Shown piece after piece: positions 43,876 through 52,139 of a DNA stretch of 64,000 bases. Below the pieces are notes generated by a model. That model was not told where the DNA came from, ran no database searches, and saw only the letters and a list, made by a program, of their open reading frames with translations. The translations under genes and the position numbers were made by a program. Every line of letters begins with the position of its first letter. Position 1 is the stretch's first letter. The DNA comes from CAUJIW01 sp963205175 (lineage in GTDB: Bacteria > Pseudomonadota > Alphaproteobacteria > Sphingomonadales > Sphingomonadaceae), in NCBI GenBank assembly GCA_041060555.1, contig JBEUDS010000008.1, one strand, 5' to 3'.

Positions 43876-45081
43876 ATGACCATGGCCATGTTCGAGGGCA
43901 AATCCATCCTGCTCATCGTCGGCGGCGGCATTGCCGCCTACAAGACGCTGGAGCTGATCCGCCGGCTGCGCGAGCGCGGCGCCACGGTGCGCTGCGTGCT
44001 GACCGAGGGCGGCGCGCAGTTCGTCACGCCGATGTCGCTGGCCGCGCTGAGCGAGCAGCCGGTGTTCACCGACCTGTTCAGCCTCAAGGACGAGACCGAG
44101 ATGGGCCACATCCAGCTCAGCCGCCTGGCTGACCTGCTGGTGGTCTGCCCCGCCACCGCCGACCTGCTGGCCAAGATGGCCGCCGGTCTCGCCGGCGACC
44201 TGGCGACGACGGCGCTGCTGGCCACCGACAAGCCGGTGCTGGCGGTGCCGGCGATGAACGTGCGGATGTGGCAGCATCCGGCCACCCGGCGCAGCATCGC
44301 CCAGCTGCGCGCCGACGGCGTGGCAGTGCTTGAACCGGCGTCCGGCCCGATGGCGTGTGGCGAGTTCGGCCCCGGCCGGCTGCCGGAAGTGCCGGACATT
44401 GTGCAGGCCATCGCCGCACAATTGGGCCGCGGCACCCGGCTGGCCGGCGTGCACGTGCTGGTGACCGCCGGGCCGACCCACGAGCCGATCGACCCGGTGC
44501 GCTACATCGCCAACCGCTCCTCGGGCAAGCAGGGCTATGCCATCGCCGCCGAGCTGGCGGCGCTGGGCGCCACGGTGACGCTGGTGTCCGGCCCCACCGG
44601 ACTGGCGGCGCCGGCCGGTGTCACCCGCGTCGATGTCGAGACCGCGCTGGACATGGAGGCCGCCTGTGCCGCCGCCCTGCCGGCCGATGTCGCGGTGTGC
44701 GTGGCGGCGGTCGCCGACTGGCGGGTCGAGGCGGCGGCGCAGAAGGTGAAGAAGCAGGGCGGCGAACCGCCGGCGCTGCGGCTGATCGAGAACCCCGACA
44801 TTCTGGCCGGGCTGTGCCGGGCGACCAACCGCCCGCGCCTGGTGGTGGGTTTCGCCGCCGAGACCGAGAAGGTCATCGAGCACGCCCAGGCCAAGCGGCA
44901 GAAAAAGGGCTGCGACTGGATCGTCGCCAACGACGTGGCGCCGGAGACCGGCGTCATGGGCGGGGATGCCAACACCATTCATCTCGTGACGCCGGATGGC
45001 GTCGAAACCTGGCCGACCCTCGCCAAAAGCGCGGTCGCCCGCAACATTGCCGAACGGATTGCCGATGCTCTCGACCGCTAA
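43876..45081 (+). CDS. coaBC: Bifunctional CoaBC (phosphopantothenoylcysteine synthetase/decarboxylase)
   Basis: A 401-residue coenzyme A biosynthesis enzyme. The N-terminal decarboxylase domain (residues about 1-190) is an FMN flavoprotein with GGGIAAYKTLELIRRL, PAMNVRMWQHPATRR and the substrate-recognition loop with PMACGEFGPGRLPE; the C-terminal synthetase has TAGPTHEPIDPVRYIANRSSGKQGYA and KVKKQ lysines. All catalytic segments are intact. Confidence 0.97.
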   Translation: MTMAMFEGKSILLIVGGGIAAYKTLELIRRLRERGATVRCVLTEGGAQFVTPMSLAALSEQPVFTDLFSLKDETEMGHIQLSRLADLLVVCPATADLLAKMAAGLAGDLATTALLATDKPVLAVPAMNVRMWQHPATRRSIAQLRADGVAVLEPASGPMACGEFGPGRLPEVPDIVQAIAAQLGRGTRLAGVHVLVTAGPTHEPIDPVRYIANRSSGKQGYAIAAELAALGATVTLVSGPTGLAAPAGVTRVDVETALDMEAACAAALPADVAVCVAAVADWRVEAAAQKVKKQGGEPPALRLIENPDILAGLCRATNRPRLVVGFAAETEKVIEHAQAKRQKKGCDWIVANDVAPETGVMGGDANTIHLVTPDGVETWPTLAKSAVARNIAERIADALDR

Positions 45082-45523
45082 CGTGGAAATTGCCGTGACC
45101 CGCCTCGCCCATGGCGCCGACCTGCCGCTGCCGGGCTACGAGACCTCGGGTGCCGCCGGCATGGACCTGCTGGCGGCGATCGACGCCGACATCGTGCTGG
45201 CGCCGGGCGAGCGCCAAGCGGTGGCCACGGGGCTGGCCATCGCCCTGCCGGAAGGTTTCGAGGCCCAGATCCGCCCGCGCTCCGGCCTGGCGCTGAAGCA
45301 GGGCCTGACCGTCGCCAACGCGCCGGGCACGGTGGACAGCGACTATCGCGGTGAAGTGAAGGCGATCCTGATCAACCTCGGCGGCGCCCCCATCACCATC
45401 ACCCGCGGCATGCGCATCGCCCAGATGGTCATCGCGCCGGTGACACGCGGCCTGTGGCGCGAGGTGAGCGAACTGCCGGCCACCGGGCGTGGCGTCGGCG
45501 GCTTCGGCTCCACCGGCGTGTGA
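45065..45523 (+). CDS. dut: dUTP diphosphatase
   Basis: A 152-residue trimeric dUTPase that removes dUTP and provides dUMP. The five motifs are visible: AGMDLLAA, PRSGLALKQG, NAPGTVDSDYRGEV, GMRIAQMVI, and the C-terminal GRGVGGFGSTG arm. The ATG at 45065 lies 17 bases inside coaBC; a GTG at 45083 is an alternative. The stop overlaps the next gene's GTG start. Confidence 0.96.
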   Translation: MLSTANVEIAVTRLAHGADLPLPGYETSGAAGMDLLAAIDADIVLAPGERQAVATGLAIALPEGFEAQIRPRSGLALKQGLTVANAPGTVDSDYRGEVKAILINLGGAPITITRGMRIAQMVIAPVTRGLWREVSELPATGRGVGGFGSTGV

Positions 45524-46278
45524 GCACGCTCACCGACGAGCAACTGGAGCGCTACGCGCGCCACATCGTGCTGCGCGAGGTCGGCGGCACCGGCCAGCGC
45601 AAGCTGCGCGCCGCCCGCGTGCTGGTGATCGGCGCCGGCGGACTGGGCAGCCCCTGTCTGCAGTATCTTGCCGCCGCCGGTGTCGGCACGCTGGGCGTCG
45701 TCGACGACGATGTGGTCGACCTCTCCAACCTGCAACGCCAGGTGCTGCACGGCACGCCGGACATCGGCCGGCCGAAGGTGGACAGCGCCGCCGACGCCCT
45801 CACCCGGCTGAACCCCGACGTCACCGTGGTGCGCCATGCGCTGCGGCTGGACGCCGGCAACGCCGCCGGGATCATCGCCGGCTACGACGTGGTGGCCGAC
45901 GGCTCCGACAGCTTTGCCACCCGCTTTGCCGTCGCCGATGCCTGCCTGGCCCAGCGCACGCCGCTGGTCTCGGCCGCCGTCGGCCCGTTCGAGGGCCAGC
46001 TGGCGGTGTTTCGCGGCTACGAGCCCGACAAGCCCTGCTACCGCTGCTTCCTGCCGGAGGCCCCGGCGGGGCAGGAGCGCACCTGCGCCCAGGCCGGCGT
46101 GCTGGGCGCGCTCACCGGCGTCATGGGCTCGTTGCAGGCGCTGGAAGTGCTGCGTGAAATTATCGGCTTCGGGCCCTCTATGGCGGGGCGGCTTCTGCTC
46201 TATGATGCGCTGGCGAGTCGCATGCGGGACATCGGGCTGCCGAAGGATCCCGGCTGCCCGGCCTGTGGCGGGAGATGA
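45520..46278 (+). CDS. HesA/MoeB/ThiF-family adenylyltransferase
   Basis: A 252-residue E1-like enzyme that adenylates the C-terminus of a ubiquitin-like sulphur carrier. ATP site VIGAGGLGSPCLQYLAAAGVG (about 37-57), NLQRQVLHGTPDIGRPK, and zinc sites CYRC and CPAC are seen. There is no rhodanese domain, so this is the short MoeB/ThiF form. Starts at a GTG overlapping the dut stop. Whether for molybdopterin or thiamine cannot be told. Confidence 0.92.
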   Translation: MSTLTDEQLERYARHIVLREVGGTGQRKLRAARVLVIGAGGLGSPCLQYLAAAGVGTLGVVDDDVVDLSNLQRQVLHGTPDIGRPKVDSAADALTRLNPDVTVVRHALRLDAGNAAGIIAGYDVVADGSDSFATRFAVADACLAQRTPLVSAAVGPFEGQLAVFRGYEPDKPCYRCFLPEAPAGQERTCAQAGVLGALTGVMGSLQALEVLREIIGFGPSMAGRLLLYDALASRMRDIGLPKDPGCPACGGR

Positions 46279-46281
46279 GCC

Positions 46282-46674
46282 ATGACGACGCCTAACCCCA
46301 AGTCCCGGCACCGGAATGGTCTGGCGCTGGTGTTCAGCGAACTGGCGCACGCACGCCTGCACGCCGGCCTCAGCCTTGCCTGCGCCGCCGGCGCCATGGG
46401 CCGCCCGGTCAGGCTGTTCTTCCACGGCGAGTCGGTGGCGGCGCTGGAGCCGCACCGCAAGTGGCGCGGCGACGAACCGCTGGCGGCCGCCGGTATTCCC
46501 ACGCTGGCCGACCTGCTGGTGACCGCGCGCGAACTCGGCATCCCGATCATGGCCTGCCCGTCCGGCCTGCATCTTTGCCATATCACGGCGAACCTGCTGC
46601 CGGAGGGCGTGGAGACCGCCGGCATGGTGGCCTTCCTCGCCGCCGCGCACGACGACGAACTGCTGCTGGCATGA
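46282..46674 (+). CDS. DsrE-family protein
   Basis: A 130-residue DsrE-fold protein: LALVFSELAHARLHAGLSLACAAGAMGRPVRLFFHG is the classic strand-helix-strand opening; Cys residues at IMACPSG and LHLC may act in sulphur transfer or disulfide chemistry. Only three bases from the MoeB-like gene with the ribosome site GGGAG inside its end, suggesting joint sulphur handling. Confidence 0.85.
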   Translation: MTTPNPKSRHRNGLALVFSELAHARLHAGLSLACAAGAMGRPVRLFFHGESVAALEPHRKWRGDEPLAAAGIPTLADLLVTARELGIPIMACPSGLHLCHITANLLPEGVETAGMVAFLAAAHDDELLLA

Positions 46675-46782
46675 CGTCATGATACCGGCCCCGACCGCCT
46701 GCGCTGGACGTCAGAGGTTTTACTTGCATTTGCAAATTTAAACGGCCACCTTTTCGCCATCGGGCAGGTAGGGGAGACCAAG

Positions 46783-47571
46783 ATGACAGCATCGTCCGCA
46801 GACACGCTGGCCAGTTTCGCGGCGTCCATCGCCTCGGGCGCGATCGAGGTGATCGATCTCACGCAGACGCTTTCGGAAGACACGCCGGTGCTGATGCTGC
46901 CACCCAACTTCGGCCAGTGCGCCCCCTTCTCGCGGCAGGAAATCTCCCGCTACGACGAGCGCGGCGTCGCCTGGTACTGGAGCAACTTCACCGTCTGCGA
47001 GCACACCGGCACCCACTTCGACGCGCCGGTCCACTGGGTCACCGGCAAGGATCTGGCCGACAACAGCGTCGACCGGCTGGCGCCGCGCGACTTCGTGGCG
47101 CCGGCGGTGGTGATCGACTGCTCGGCCGAGGCCGCCGCCGACCCGGACTTCCTGCTGGAGGTCGAACACATCAAGGCCTGGGAAGCGCGGCACGGCGCCA
47201 TTCCGGCGAAAAGCTGGGTGCTGTTGCGCACCGACTGGTCGAAGCGCGACGTGGAGGCCTACACCAACCGCCGCGAGGACGGTGCCCACACGCCGGGGCC
47301 GTCGACGGCGGCCGTGCGCTACCTGGTCGAGGAGCGCGACGTGCTGGGTTTCGGCGTCGAGACCATCGGCACCGACGCCGGTCAGGCACACCTGCTGGAG
47401 CCGCCCTACCCCGCGCACACGCTGCTGCACGGCGCCGGCCGCTATGGCCTGCAGTGCCTCGAAAATCTCGACCGGCTGCCGGCTACCGGCGCCGTCATCG
47501 TCGCGGCACCGCTGAAGATCCGCGACGGTTCGGGCAGCCCGCTGCGGGTGCTGGCGCTGGTGAGCCGGTAA
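46783..47571 (+). CDS. Cyclase-family metal hydrolase (kynurenine formamidase-like)
   Basis: A 262-residue protein of the putative cyclase family. The metal-binding motif HTGTHFDAPVHW gives His74, His78, Asp80 and His84; a later VETIGTDAG and LLHGAGRYGLQCLENL complete the family pattern. Members hydrolyse amides (kynurenine formamidase, isatin hydrolase). Tryptophan-pathway partners are absent, so the substrate is open. The upstream region holds a short palindrome ATTTGCAAAT (46728-46737). Confidence 0.85.
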   Translation: MTASSADTLASFAASIASGAIEVIDLTQTLSEDTPVLMLPPNFGQCAPFSRQEISRYDERGVAWYWSNFTVCEHTGTHFDAPVHWVTGKDLADNSVDRLAPRDFVAPAVVIDCSAEAAADPDFLLEVEHIKAWEARHGAIPAKSWVLLRTDWSKRDVEAYTNRREDGAHTPGPSTAAVRYLVEERDVLGFGVETIGTDAGQAHLLEPPYPAHTLLHGAGRYGLQCLENLDRLPATGAVIVAAPLKIRDGSGSPLRVLALVSR

Positions 47572-47598
47572 GCCGATCCGCCCAGATCACCAGTCTGT

Positions 47599-47637
47599 TC
47601 AGGCCCCAGTCCGCTCAGGCCCCAGTCCGCTCAGGCC
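47599..47637. repeat. 16-bp tandem repeat, 2.4 copies, over a gene end
   Basis: TCAGGCCCCAGTCCGC is repeated exactly twice (47599-47614, 47615-47630) with a partial third copy. It begins at the stop codon region of the deformylase-like gene and extends past it. Confidence 0.85.
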
Positions 47638-48140
47638 TGCCCCTGCCGGGCGAGCTTGTCGAAGCGGCGCATCACCTGGTCGCGCTTGAGGCGGGAAAGC
47701 CGCTGGGTCCAGAAGATGCCGTCGAGCTGGTCGATCTCGTGCTGCAGGCAGACCGCCAGAAAGCCGTCGGCCGCCTGGGTATGCGCGGTGCCGGCGAGAT
47801 CCTGGTAGGCGATGCGCACCGACAAAGGCCGCGTCACCTCGGCGGTGACGCCGGGCAACGACACGCTGCCCTCCTCGTGGCGGCCCTGCTCGTCGGCGGC
47901 CCACACCACGCGCGGATTGACGTACACTCGCACGCCCAGCGGATCGTCGGGCAGCTCCAGCACCACCAGACGGGCGAGCACGCCGACATGCGGCGCGGTG
48001 ATGCCGACACCCGGCGCTGCGCGCATGGTCTCCAGCAGATCATCGGCGAGCGCCCGCAGGTCGGCGTCGAACGTCGTCACTGCGGCAGCAGGGGTGCGCA
48101 GCAGCGGATCGGGCCAGCGCAGGATCGGCCGCACGGTCAT
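47631..48140 (-). CDS. Peptide deformylase-like protein with lost metal ligands
   Basis: This 169-residue protein has the deformylase fold but degenerate motifs: GVGITAPHVG (normally GxGLAAxQ), EGSVSLPG (normally EGCLS, so the Cys metal ligand is Ser) and QHEIDQLDG (normally HExDH, second His is Gln). The catalytic Glu remains. Without Cys and one His it should not bind Fe/Zn as usual. It follows guaA; start taken at the ATG at 48140, aligning with known deformylase N-termini (TVRPILRWPDPLL); a GTG at 48170 is possible. Likely a non-catalytic paralog. Confidence 0.8.
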   Translation of the reverse strand: MTVRPILRWPDPLLRTPAAAVTTFDADLRALADDLLETMRAAPGVGITAPHVGVLARLVVLELPDDPLGVRVYVNPRVVWAADEQGRHEEGSVSLPGVTAEVTRPLSVRIAYQDLAGTAHTQAADGFLAVCLQHEIDQLDGIFWTQRLSRLKRDQVMRRFDKLARQGQA

Positions 48141-48177
48141 GCCGCCGCGATCATGGCGTGCGGCGCTCACTGACGGC

Positions 48178-49731
48178 TCATTCCCACTCGATGGTGCCGG
48201 GGGGCTTGGAGGTATAGTCGTAGACGACCCGGTTGATGCCCCGCACCTCGTTGACGATGCGGGTGGCGACGCGGCTCAGGAAGGCGGCGTCGAACGGGTA
48301 GATGTCGGCGGTCATGCCGTCCGTCGAGGTGACGGCGCGCAACGCGCAGACGCTGTCGTAGGTCCGCCCGTCGCCCATCACGCCGACCGTCTTGACCGGC
48401 AGCAGCACGGCGAAGGCCTGCCAGATGGCATCATAAAGGCCGGCCTTGCGGATTTCCTCCAGATAAACGGCGTCGGCCTTGCGCAGGATGTCGCAGCGCT
48501 CGCGCGTCACCTCGCCGGGGATGCGGATGGCCAGACCCGGCCCCGGGAAGGGGTGGCGGCCGACGAACACGTCCGGCAGGCCGAGCTCGCGGCCCAGCGC
48601 GCGCACCTCGTCCTTGAACAGCTCGCGCAGCGGCTCGACGAGCTGCATGTTCATGCGCTCGGGCAGGCCGCCGACATTGTGGTGGCTCTTGATCGTCACC
48701 GACGGGCCGCCGGTGAAGGAGACGCTCTCGATGACATCCGGGTAGAGCGTGCCCTGGGCGAGGAACGCAGCGCCGCCGATCTTGCTGGCTTCCGCCTCGA
48801 ACACGTCGATGAAGGTCTTGCCGATGAACTTGCGCTTGGCCTCGGGGTCGGTGACGCCGGCCAGGCCGCCGAGAAACAGGTCGGCGGCATCCACATGCAC
48901 CAGCGGGATGTGGTAGTGCTCGCGGAACAGGCTGACCACCTGCTCGGCCTCGCCCAGCCGCATCAGGCCATGGTCGACGAACACGCAGGTCAGCTGGTCG
49001 CCGATCGCCTCGTGGATCAGCACCGCGGCCACCGCCGAGTCGACGCCGCCGGACAGGCCGCAGATCACCTTGCCCGAGCCGACCTGGGCGCGGATCTCCG
49101 CCTTCTTGGTCTCGCGGAACGACGCCATGGTCCAGTCGCCCCGGCAGCCGACCACGTTGTGGACAAAGTTGGCGATCAGCTTGGCGCCATCGGGGGTGTG
49201 CACCACCTCGGGGTGGAACTGCACGGCATAGATGCGCTTCAGTTCGTTGGCGATAGCGGCATAGGGCGCGCCTTCCGACGTCGCCACCACCGCGAAGCCT
49301 TCCGGCAGCGCGTCGACGCGGTCGCCGTGGCTCATCCACACCTGATGGCGCTCGCCCGGCGCCCACACGCCCTCGAACAGCGCGCAGCCCTGCTTGACGT
49401 CGAGGAAGGCGCGGCCGAACTCGCGGTGGTCGGACGGCGTCACCGAACCGCCGAGCTGGGCGCAGATGGCCTGCTCGCCATAGCAGATGCCGAAGATCGG
49501 CAGGCCTGCGGCGAAGATCGCCTCCGGCACCCGGGGGCTCTCGCCCTCGTGCACCGAGGCCGGGCCACCGGAGAGGATGATGCCCTTGGGCCGCAGCCGC
49601 TCCATGGCGGCGGCGCCCTGATGGAAGGGCACGACTTCGGAATAGACCCCGGCCTCACGCACGCGCCGCGCAATCAGCTGCGTCACCTGGGAGCCGAAAT
49701 CGAGGATGAGAATGGTTTCTGTGGGCTGCAT
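48178..49731 (-). CDS. guaA: GMP synthase (glutamine-hydrolysing)
   Basis: A 517-residue purine enzyme turning XMP into GMP. The class I glutaminase domain (residues 1-200) has nucleophile GICYGEQ and QFHPEVVH; the ATP-pyrophosphatase domain has the P-loop GLSGGVDS, and the dimerisation domain carries HNVGGLPERM and TSKPPGTIEWE. Ordinary length and motifs. Confidence 0.98.
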   Translation of the reverse strand: MQPTETILILDFGSQVTQLIARRVREAGVYSEVVPFHQGAAAMERLRPKGIILSGGPASVHEGESPRVPEAIFAAGLPIFGICYGEQAICAQLGGSVTPSDHREFGRAFLDVKQGCALFEGVWAPGERHQVWMSHGDRVDALPEGFAVVATSEGAPYAAIANELKRIYAVQFHPEVVHTPDGAKLIANFVHNVVGCRGDWTMASFRETKKAEIRAQVGSGKVICGLSGGVDSAVAAVLIHEAIGDQLTCVFVDHGLMRLGEAEQVVSLFREHYHIPLVHVDAADLFLGGLAGVTDPEAKRKFIGKTFIDVFEAEASKIGGAAFLAQGTLYPDVIESVSFTGGPSVTIKSHHNVGGLPERMNMQLVEPLRELFKDEVRALGRELGLPDVFVGRHPFPGPGLAIRIPGEVTRERCDILRKADAVYLEEIRKAGLYDAIWQAFAVLLPVKTVGVMGDGRTYDSVCALRAVTSTDGMTADIYPFDAAFLSRVATRIVNEVRGINRVVYDYTSKPPGTIEWE

Positions 49732-49806
49732 GGCGAGCGTTTAAACAGGTGCCGCCCGCGAGTCCAGCCCGAGAAACACCGCAACGCCCGCAGGCCGCGC
49801 CAGGCC

Positions 49807-50241
49807 TCAGATCGCCAGGCGCTCCAGCGCCGCGCGCAGCGGTGCCGGCAGCGCCACCGGCCGGCGGCTGTCGCGGTCGACATAGACATGCACGAAGTGG
49901 CCGAAGGCCGCCGCCTCGTTGTCGTCGCCCCGGAACAGGGCGATCTCGTAGCGGACGCTGGAGCTGCCCAGCCGCGCCACCCGGACCCCGGCGGTGACCG
50001 CGTCGGGGAAGGCCAGCGGCGCGTAATACTGGCACTGGGTCTCGACAACCAGACCGATGACGGCGCCGGCGTGGATGTCCAGCACGCCCGCGTTGATCAG
50101 GTAGGCGTTCACCGCGGTGTCGAAGAAGCTGTAATAGACCACGTTGTTGACGTGGCCGTAGACGTCGTTGTCCATCCAGCGGGTGGTGATGCTGGCGAGG
50201 TGGGGGAAGTCCCCCCGGACGATGACCGGCTTGTCCGCCAT
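49807..50241 (-). CDS. Hotdog-fold acyl-CoA thioesterase (4HBT/YbgC type)
   Basis: A 144-residue hotdog protein with the 4-hydroxybenzoyl-CoA thioesterase motif: RWMDNDVYGHVNNVVYYSFFD, in which the Asp of DxxxHxNN is the catalytic residue. It hydrolyses acyl-CoA esters, substrate undefined. The ATG at 50241 has a strong AAGGAG; eight bases after the iron-alcohol dehydrogenase gene, so one operon. Confidence 0.9.
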   Translation of the reverse strand: MADKPVIVRGDFPHLASITTRWMDNDVYGHVNNVVYYSFFDTAVNAYLINAGVLDIHAGAVIGLVVETQCQYYAPLAFPDAVTAGVRVARLGSSSVRYEIALFRGDDNEAAAFGHFVHVYVDRDSRRPVALPAPLRAALERLAI

Positions 50242-50249
50242 GATGCTCC

Positions 50250-51380
50250 TTACCAGGCCTGGGCGTAGAGAGCCCGCGCATCGGCCCGGCTGACCTCGCG
50301 CGGGTTGTTGACCAGCAGCCGGGTCTGCTTCATCGCATCGTCGGCCAGCAGGTCAAGCGCGCTCTCGGGCACCGCGACGTCGCGCAGCCGCCGGGGCAAC
50401 CCGGTGGCGGCCACCAGCGCGTCCAGCCGGTCGCGGAAGCCATCGGCGCCCGTGCCGCCCAGCAGCGGCGCCAGCTCGGCGTAGAGCGGCCCGGCGGACT
50501 CGAGATTGAACGCCAGCACGTGCGGCAGCATCAGCGCGTTGGACAGCCCGTGCGGGATGTGGAAATGCCCGCCCAGCGGGTAGGCCAGCGCATGGACCGC
50601 CGCCACCGGCGCGTTGGCGAAGGCCTGGCCGGCCAGCAGCGCACCCAGCAGCATGTCGGAGCGGGCCTGCACATCGTCGCCCCGGGTGCAGGCAGTGACC
50701 AGGTTGGCAGCCAGCAGCCGCAGCGCCTCGCGCGCCAGCGCGTCGGACAGCGGGTTCTTCTTGTGCCGGCTGGTATAGGCCTCGATCGCATGCACCATGG
50801 CATCGACGCCGGTCGCCGCCGTCACCGCCGGTGGCAGACCCAGCGTCAGCTCGGCGTCGAGCACCGCCCAATCGGCGTAGAGGCTGGCCGACACCACGCC
50901 CTTCTTCTCGGCCTCGCCGGTGGTGACGATGGCGATCGGCGTCACCTCGGAGCCGGTGCCGGCGGTGGTCGGCACCAGCACCAGCGGCAGCCGGCGGCCG
51001 CGCGCCTGATCGACGCCGTAAATATCCTCCAGCCGGTCGCCGGAGCCCAGCAGATAGGCCACCAGCTTGGCGGTATCCATGGGGCTGCCGCCGCCCAGAC
51101 CGAGCACGGCGTCGGCGCCGGCCGCCCGGCCCGCCTCGACCGCCGCCAGCACCACGTCGGCCGGCGGGTCGGCGACCACGGCATCGAACACGCTTACCGC
51201 CACGCCGGCGGCCGCCAGGCTCCCCTCGGCGGCGCTCGACAGGCCGAAGCGGCGCACGCCGGCGTCGGTGACCAGCAGCACGTGGCGCGCCCCCAGACCG
51301 GCAAACAGCGGGCCGATGTCGGCCGACGCGCCCGGAGCAACGCGGATGTTGGGGGTGGTCTGGAAGGTAAAGCCGGTCAT
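50250..51380 (-). CDS. Iron-containing alcohol dehydrogenase
   Basis: A 376-residue group III alcohol dehydrogenase. NAD(P) binding GGGSPMDTAK (about residue 96), TTAGTGSEVTP, and metal ligands in the segments GVDAMVHAIEAY and HALAYPLGGHFHIPHG with Asp/His. Probably acts on an alcohol or hydroxy acid with NAD+. Co-transcribed with a thioesterase. Substrate not determinable. Confidence 0.92.
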   Translation of the reverse strand: MTGFTFQTTPNIRVAPGASADIGPLFAGLGARHVLLVTDAGVRRFGLSSAAEGSLAAAGVAVSVFDAVVADPPADVVLAAVEAGRAAGADAVLGLGGGSPMDTAKLVAYLLGSGDRLEDIYGVDQARGRRLPLVLVPTTAGTGSEVTPIAIVTTGEAEKKGVVSASLYADWAVLDAELTLGLPPAVTAATGVDAMVHAIEAYTSRHKKNPLSDALAREALRLLAANLVTACTRGDDVQARSDMLLGALLAGQAFANAPVAAVHALAYPLGGHFHIPHGLSNALMLPHVLAFNLESAGPLYAELAPLLGGTGADGFRDRLDALVAATGLPRRLRDVAVPESALDLLADDAMKQTRLLVNNPREVSRADARALYAQAW

Positions 51381-51531
51381 GGGACTCCTGCCTGCAAACG
51401 TGGCGCATCCTGACGCCGCAGCGCCGACTTCTCAAGAGCATGGCGCCGCCGGCGCCAACATGCTCGTGCCGCCACTATCCGCCACGTGGTGGCGCCGGCG
51501 GGCGGGAGCGGTGGCTGGAACCGTACAGCGC

Positions 51532-51567
51532 AAAAGAAAACCGCCGGCGGGGCGACCCTACCGGCGG
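51532..51567 (-). terminator. Terminator of the ribosomal/rpoA operon
   Basis: On the minus strand CCGCCGG, a loop, then CCGGCGG followed by TTTTCTTTT. It lies 27 bases past the rplQ stop and ends the large leftward cluster. Confidence 0.9.
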
Positions 51568-51593
51568 CTTGTCTGTCAGCGCGGCGCGACGAC

Positions 51594-52013
51594 TCAGGCG
51601 GCTTCGGCCTCGGTCGCTTCCGGCTTGGGACCGCTGTCCTGGCCCTTGGCCGAGGTGTCGCGGTCGACGAACTCGATGATCGCCATCGGCGCCGCGTCAG
51701 AGGCGCGGAAACCGGCCTTCAGCACGCGGGTGTAGCCACCGGCGCGGCTGGCGTAGCGCGGGGCCAGCACGTCGAACAGCTTGGCGGTCTGGGTCAGATC
51801 GGCCAGGCGGGCGATGACCAGACGGCGGTTGGACAGGCCCCCCTTCTTGGCGAGCGTGATCAGCTTCTCGACATACGGGCGCAGTTCACGCGCCTTGGGC
51901 AGCGTCGTGGTGATCTGCTCATGCTTGATCAGCGCGGCGGCCATGTTCTTGAACAGGGCGGCGCGGTGGCTGGAGGTACGGCCGAGTTTACGGCCGGCAA
52001 CGCGATGACGCAT
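51594..52013 (-). CDS. rplQ: 50S ribosomal protein L17
   Basis: A 139-residue protein (MRHRVAGRKLGRTSSHR) of the exit-tunnel rim. The body is standard; the last 20 residues (SAKGQDSGPKPEATEAEAA) are an acidic tail found in Alphaproteobacteria. Last gene of the operon, followed by a terminator. Confidence 0.98.
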   Translation of the reverse strand: MRHRVAGRKLGRTSSHRAALFKNMAAALIKHEQITTTLPKARELRPYVEKLITLAKKGGLSNRRLVIARLADLTQTAKLFDVLAPRYASRAGGYTRVLKAGFRASDAAPMAIIEFVDRDTSAKGQDSGPKPEATEAEAA

Positions 52014-52139
52014 GGTCTTGACCTTTCCGTTCGGTCCGCGGCCGTTTCAGGTACCGCGGAACAGGCCCGGCAGGGTTCGGGCCGAAACACACCCTGCGAG
52101 CGGCAGCCCAAGGACGCCGCCCTAGAAGGTTGGGGAAGC

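Noticed and set aside
42097..44982. 961-codon open frame opposite ubiB and coaBC
   Set aside because: Shadow of two intact conserved genes; His/Gln/Arg/Gly-rich with no fold signature or ribosome site.
46728..46737. ATTTGCAAAT palindrome as an operator of the cyclase gene
   Set aside because: A 10-base palindrome in AT-rich DNA is weak evidence, and no second copy was noticed.
47812..50268. 818-codon open frame opposite guaA and neighbours
   Set aside because: Antisense to guaA and a thioesterase; no protein-like signature.
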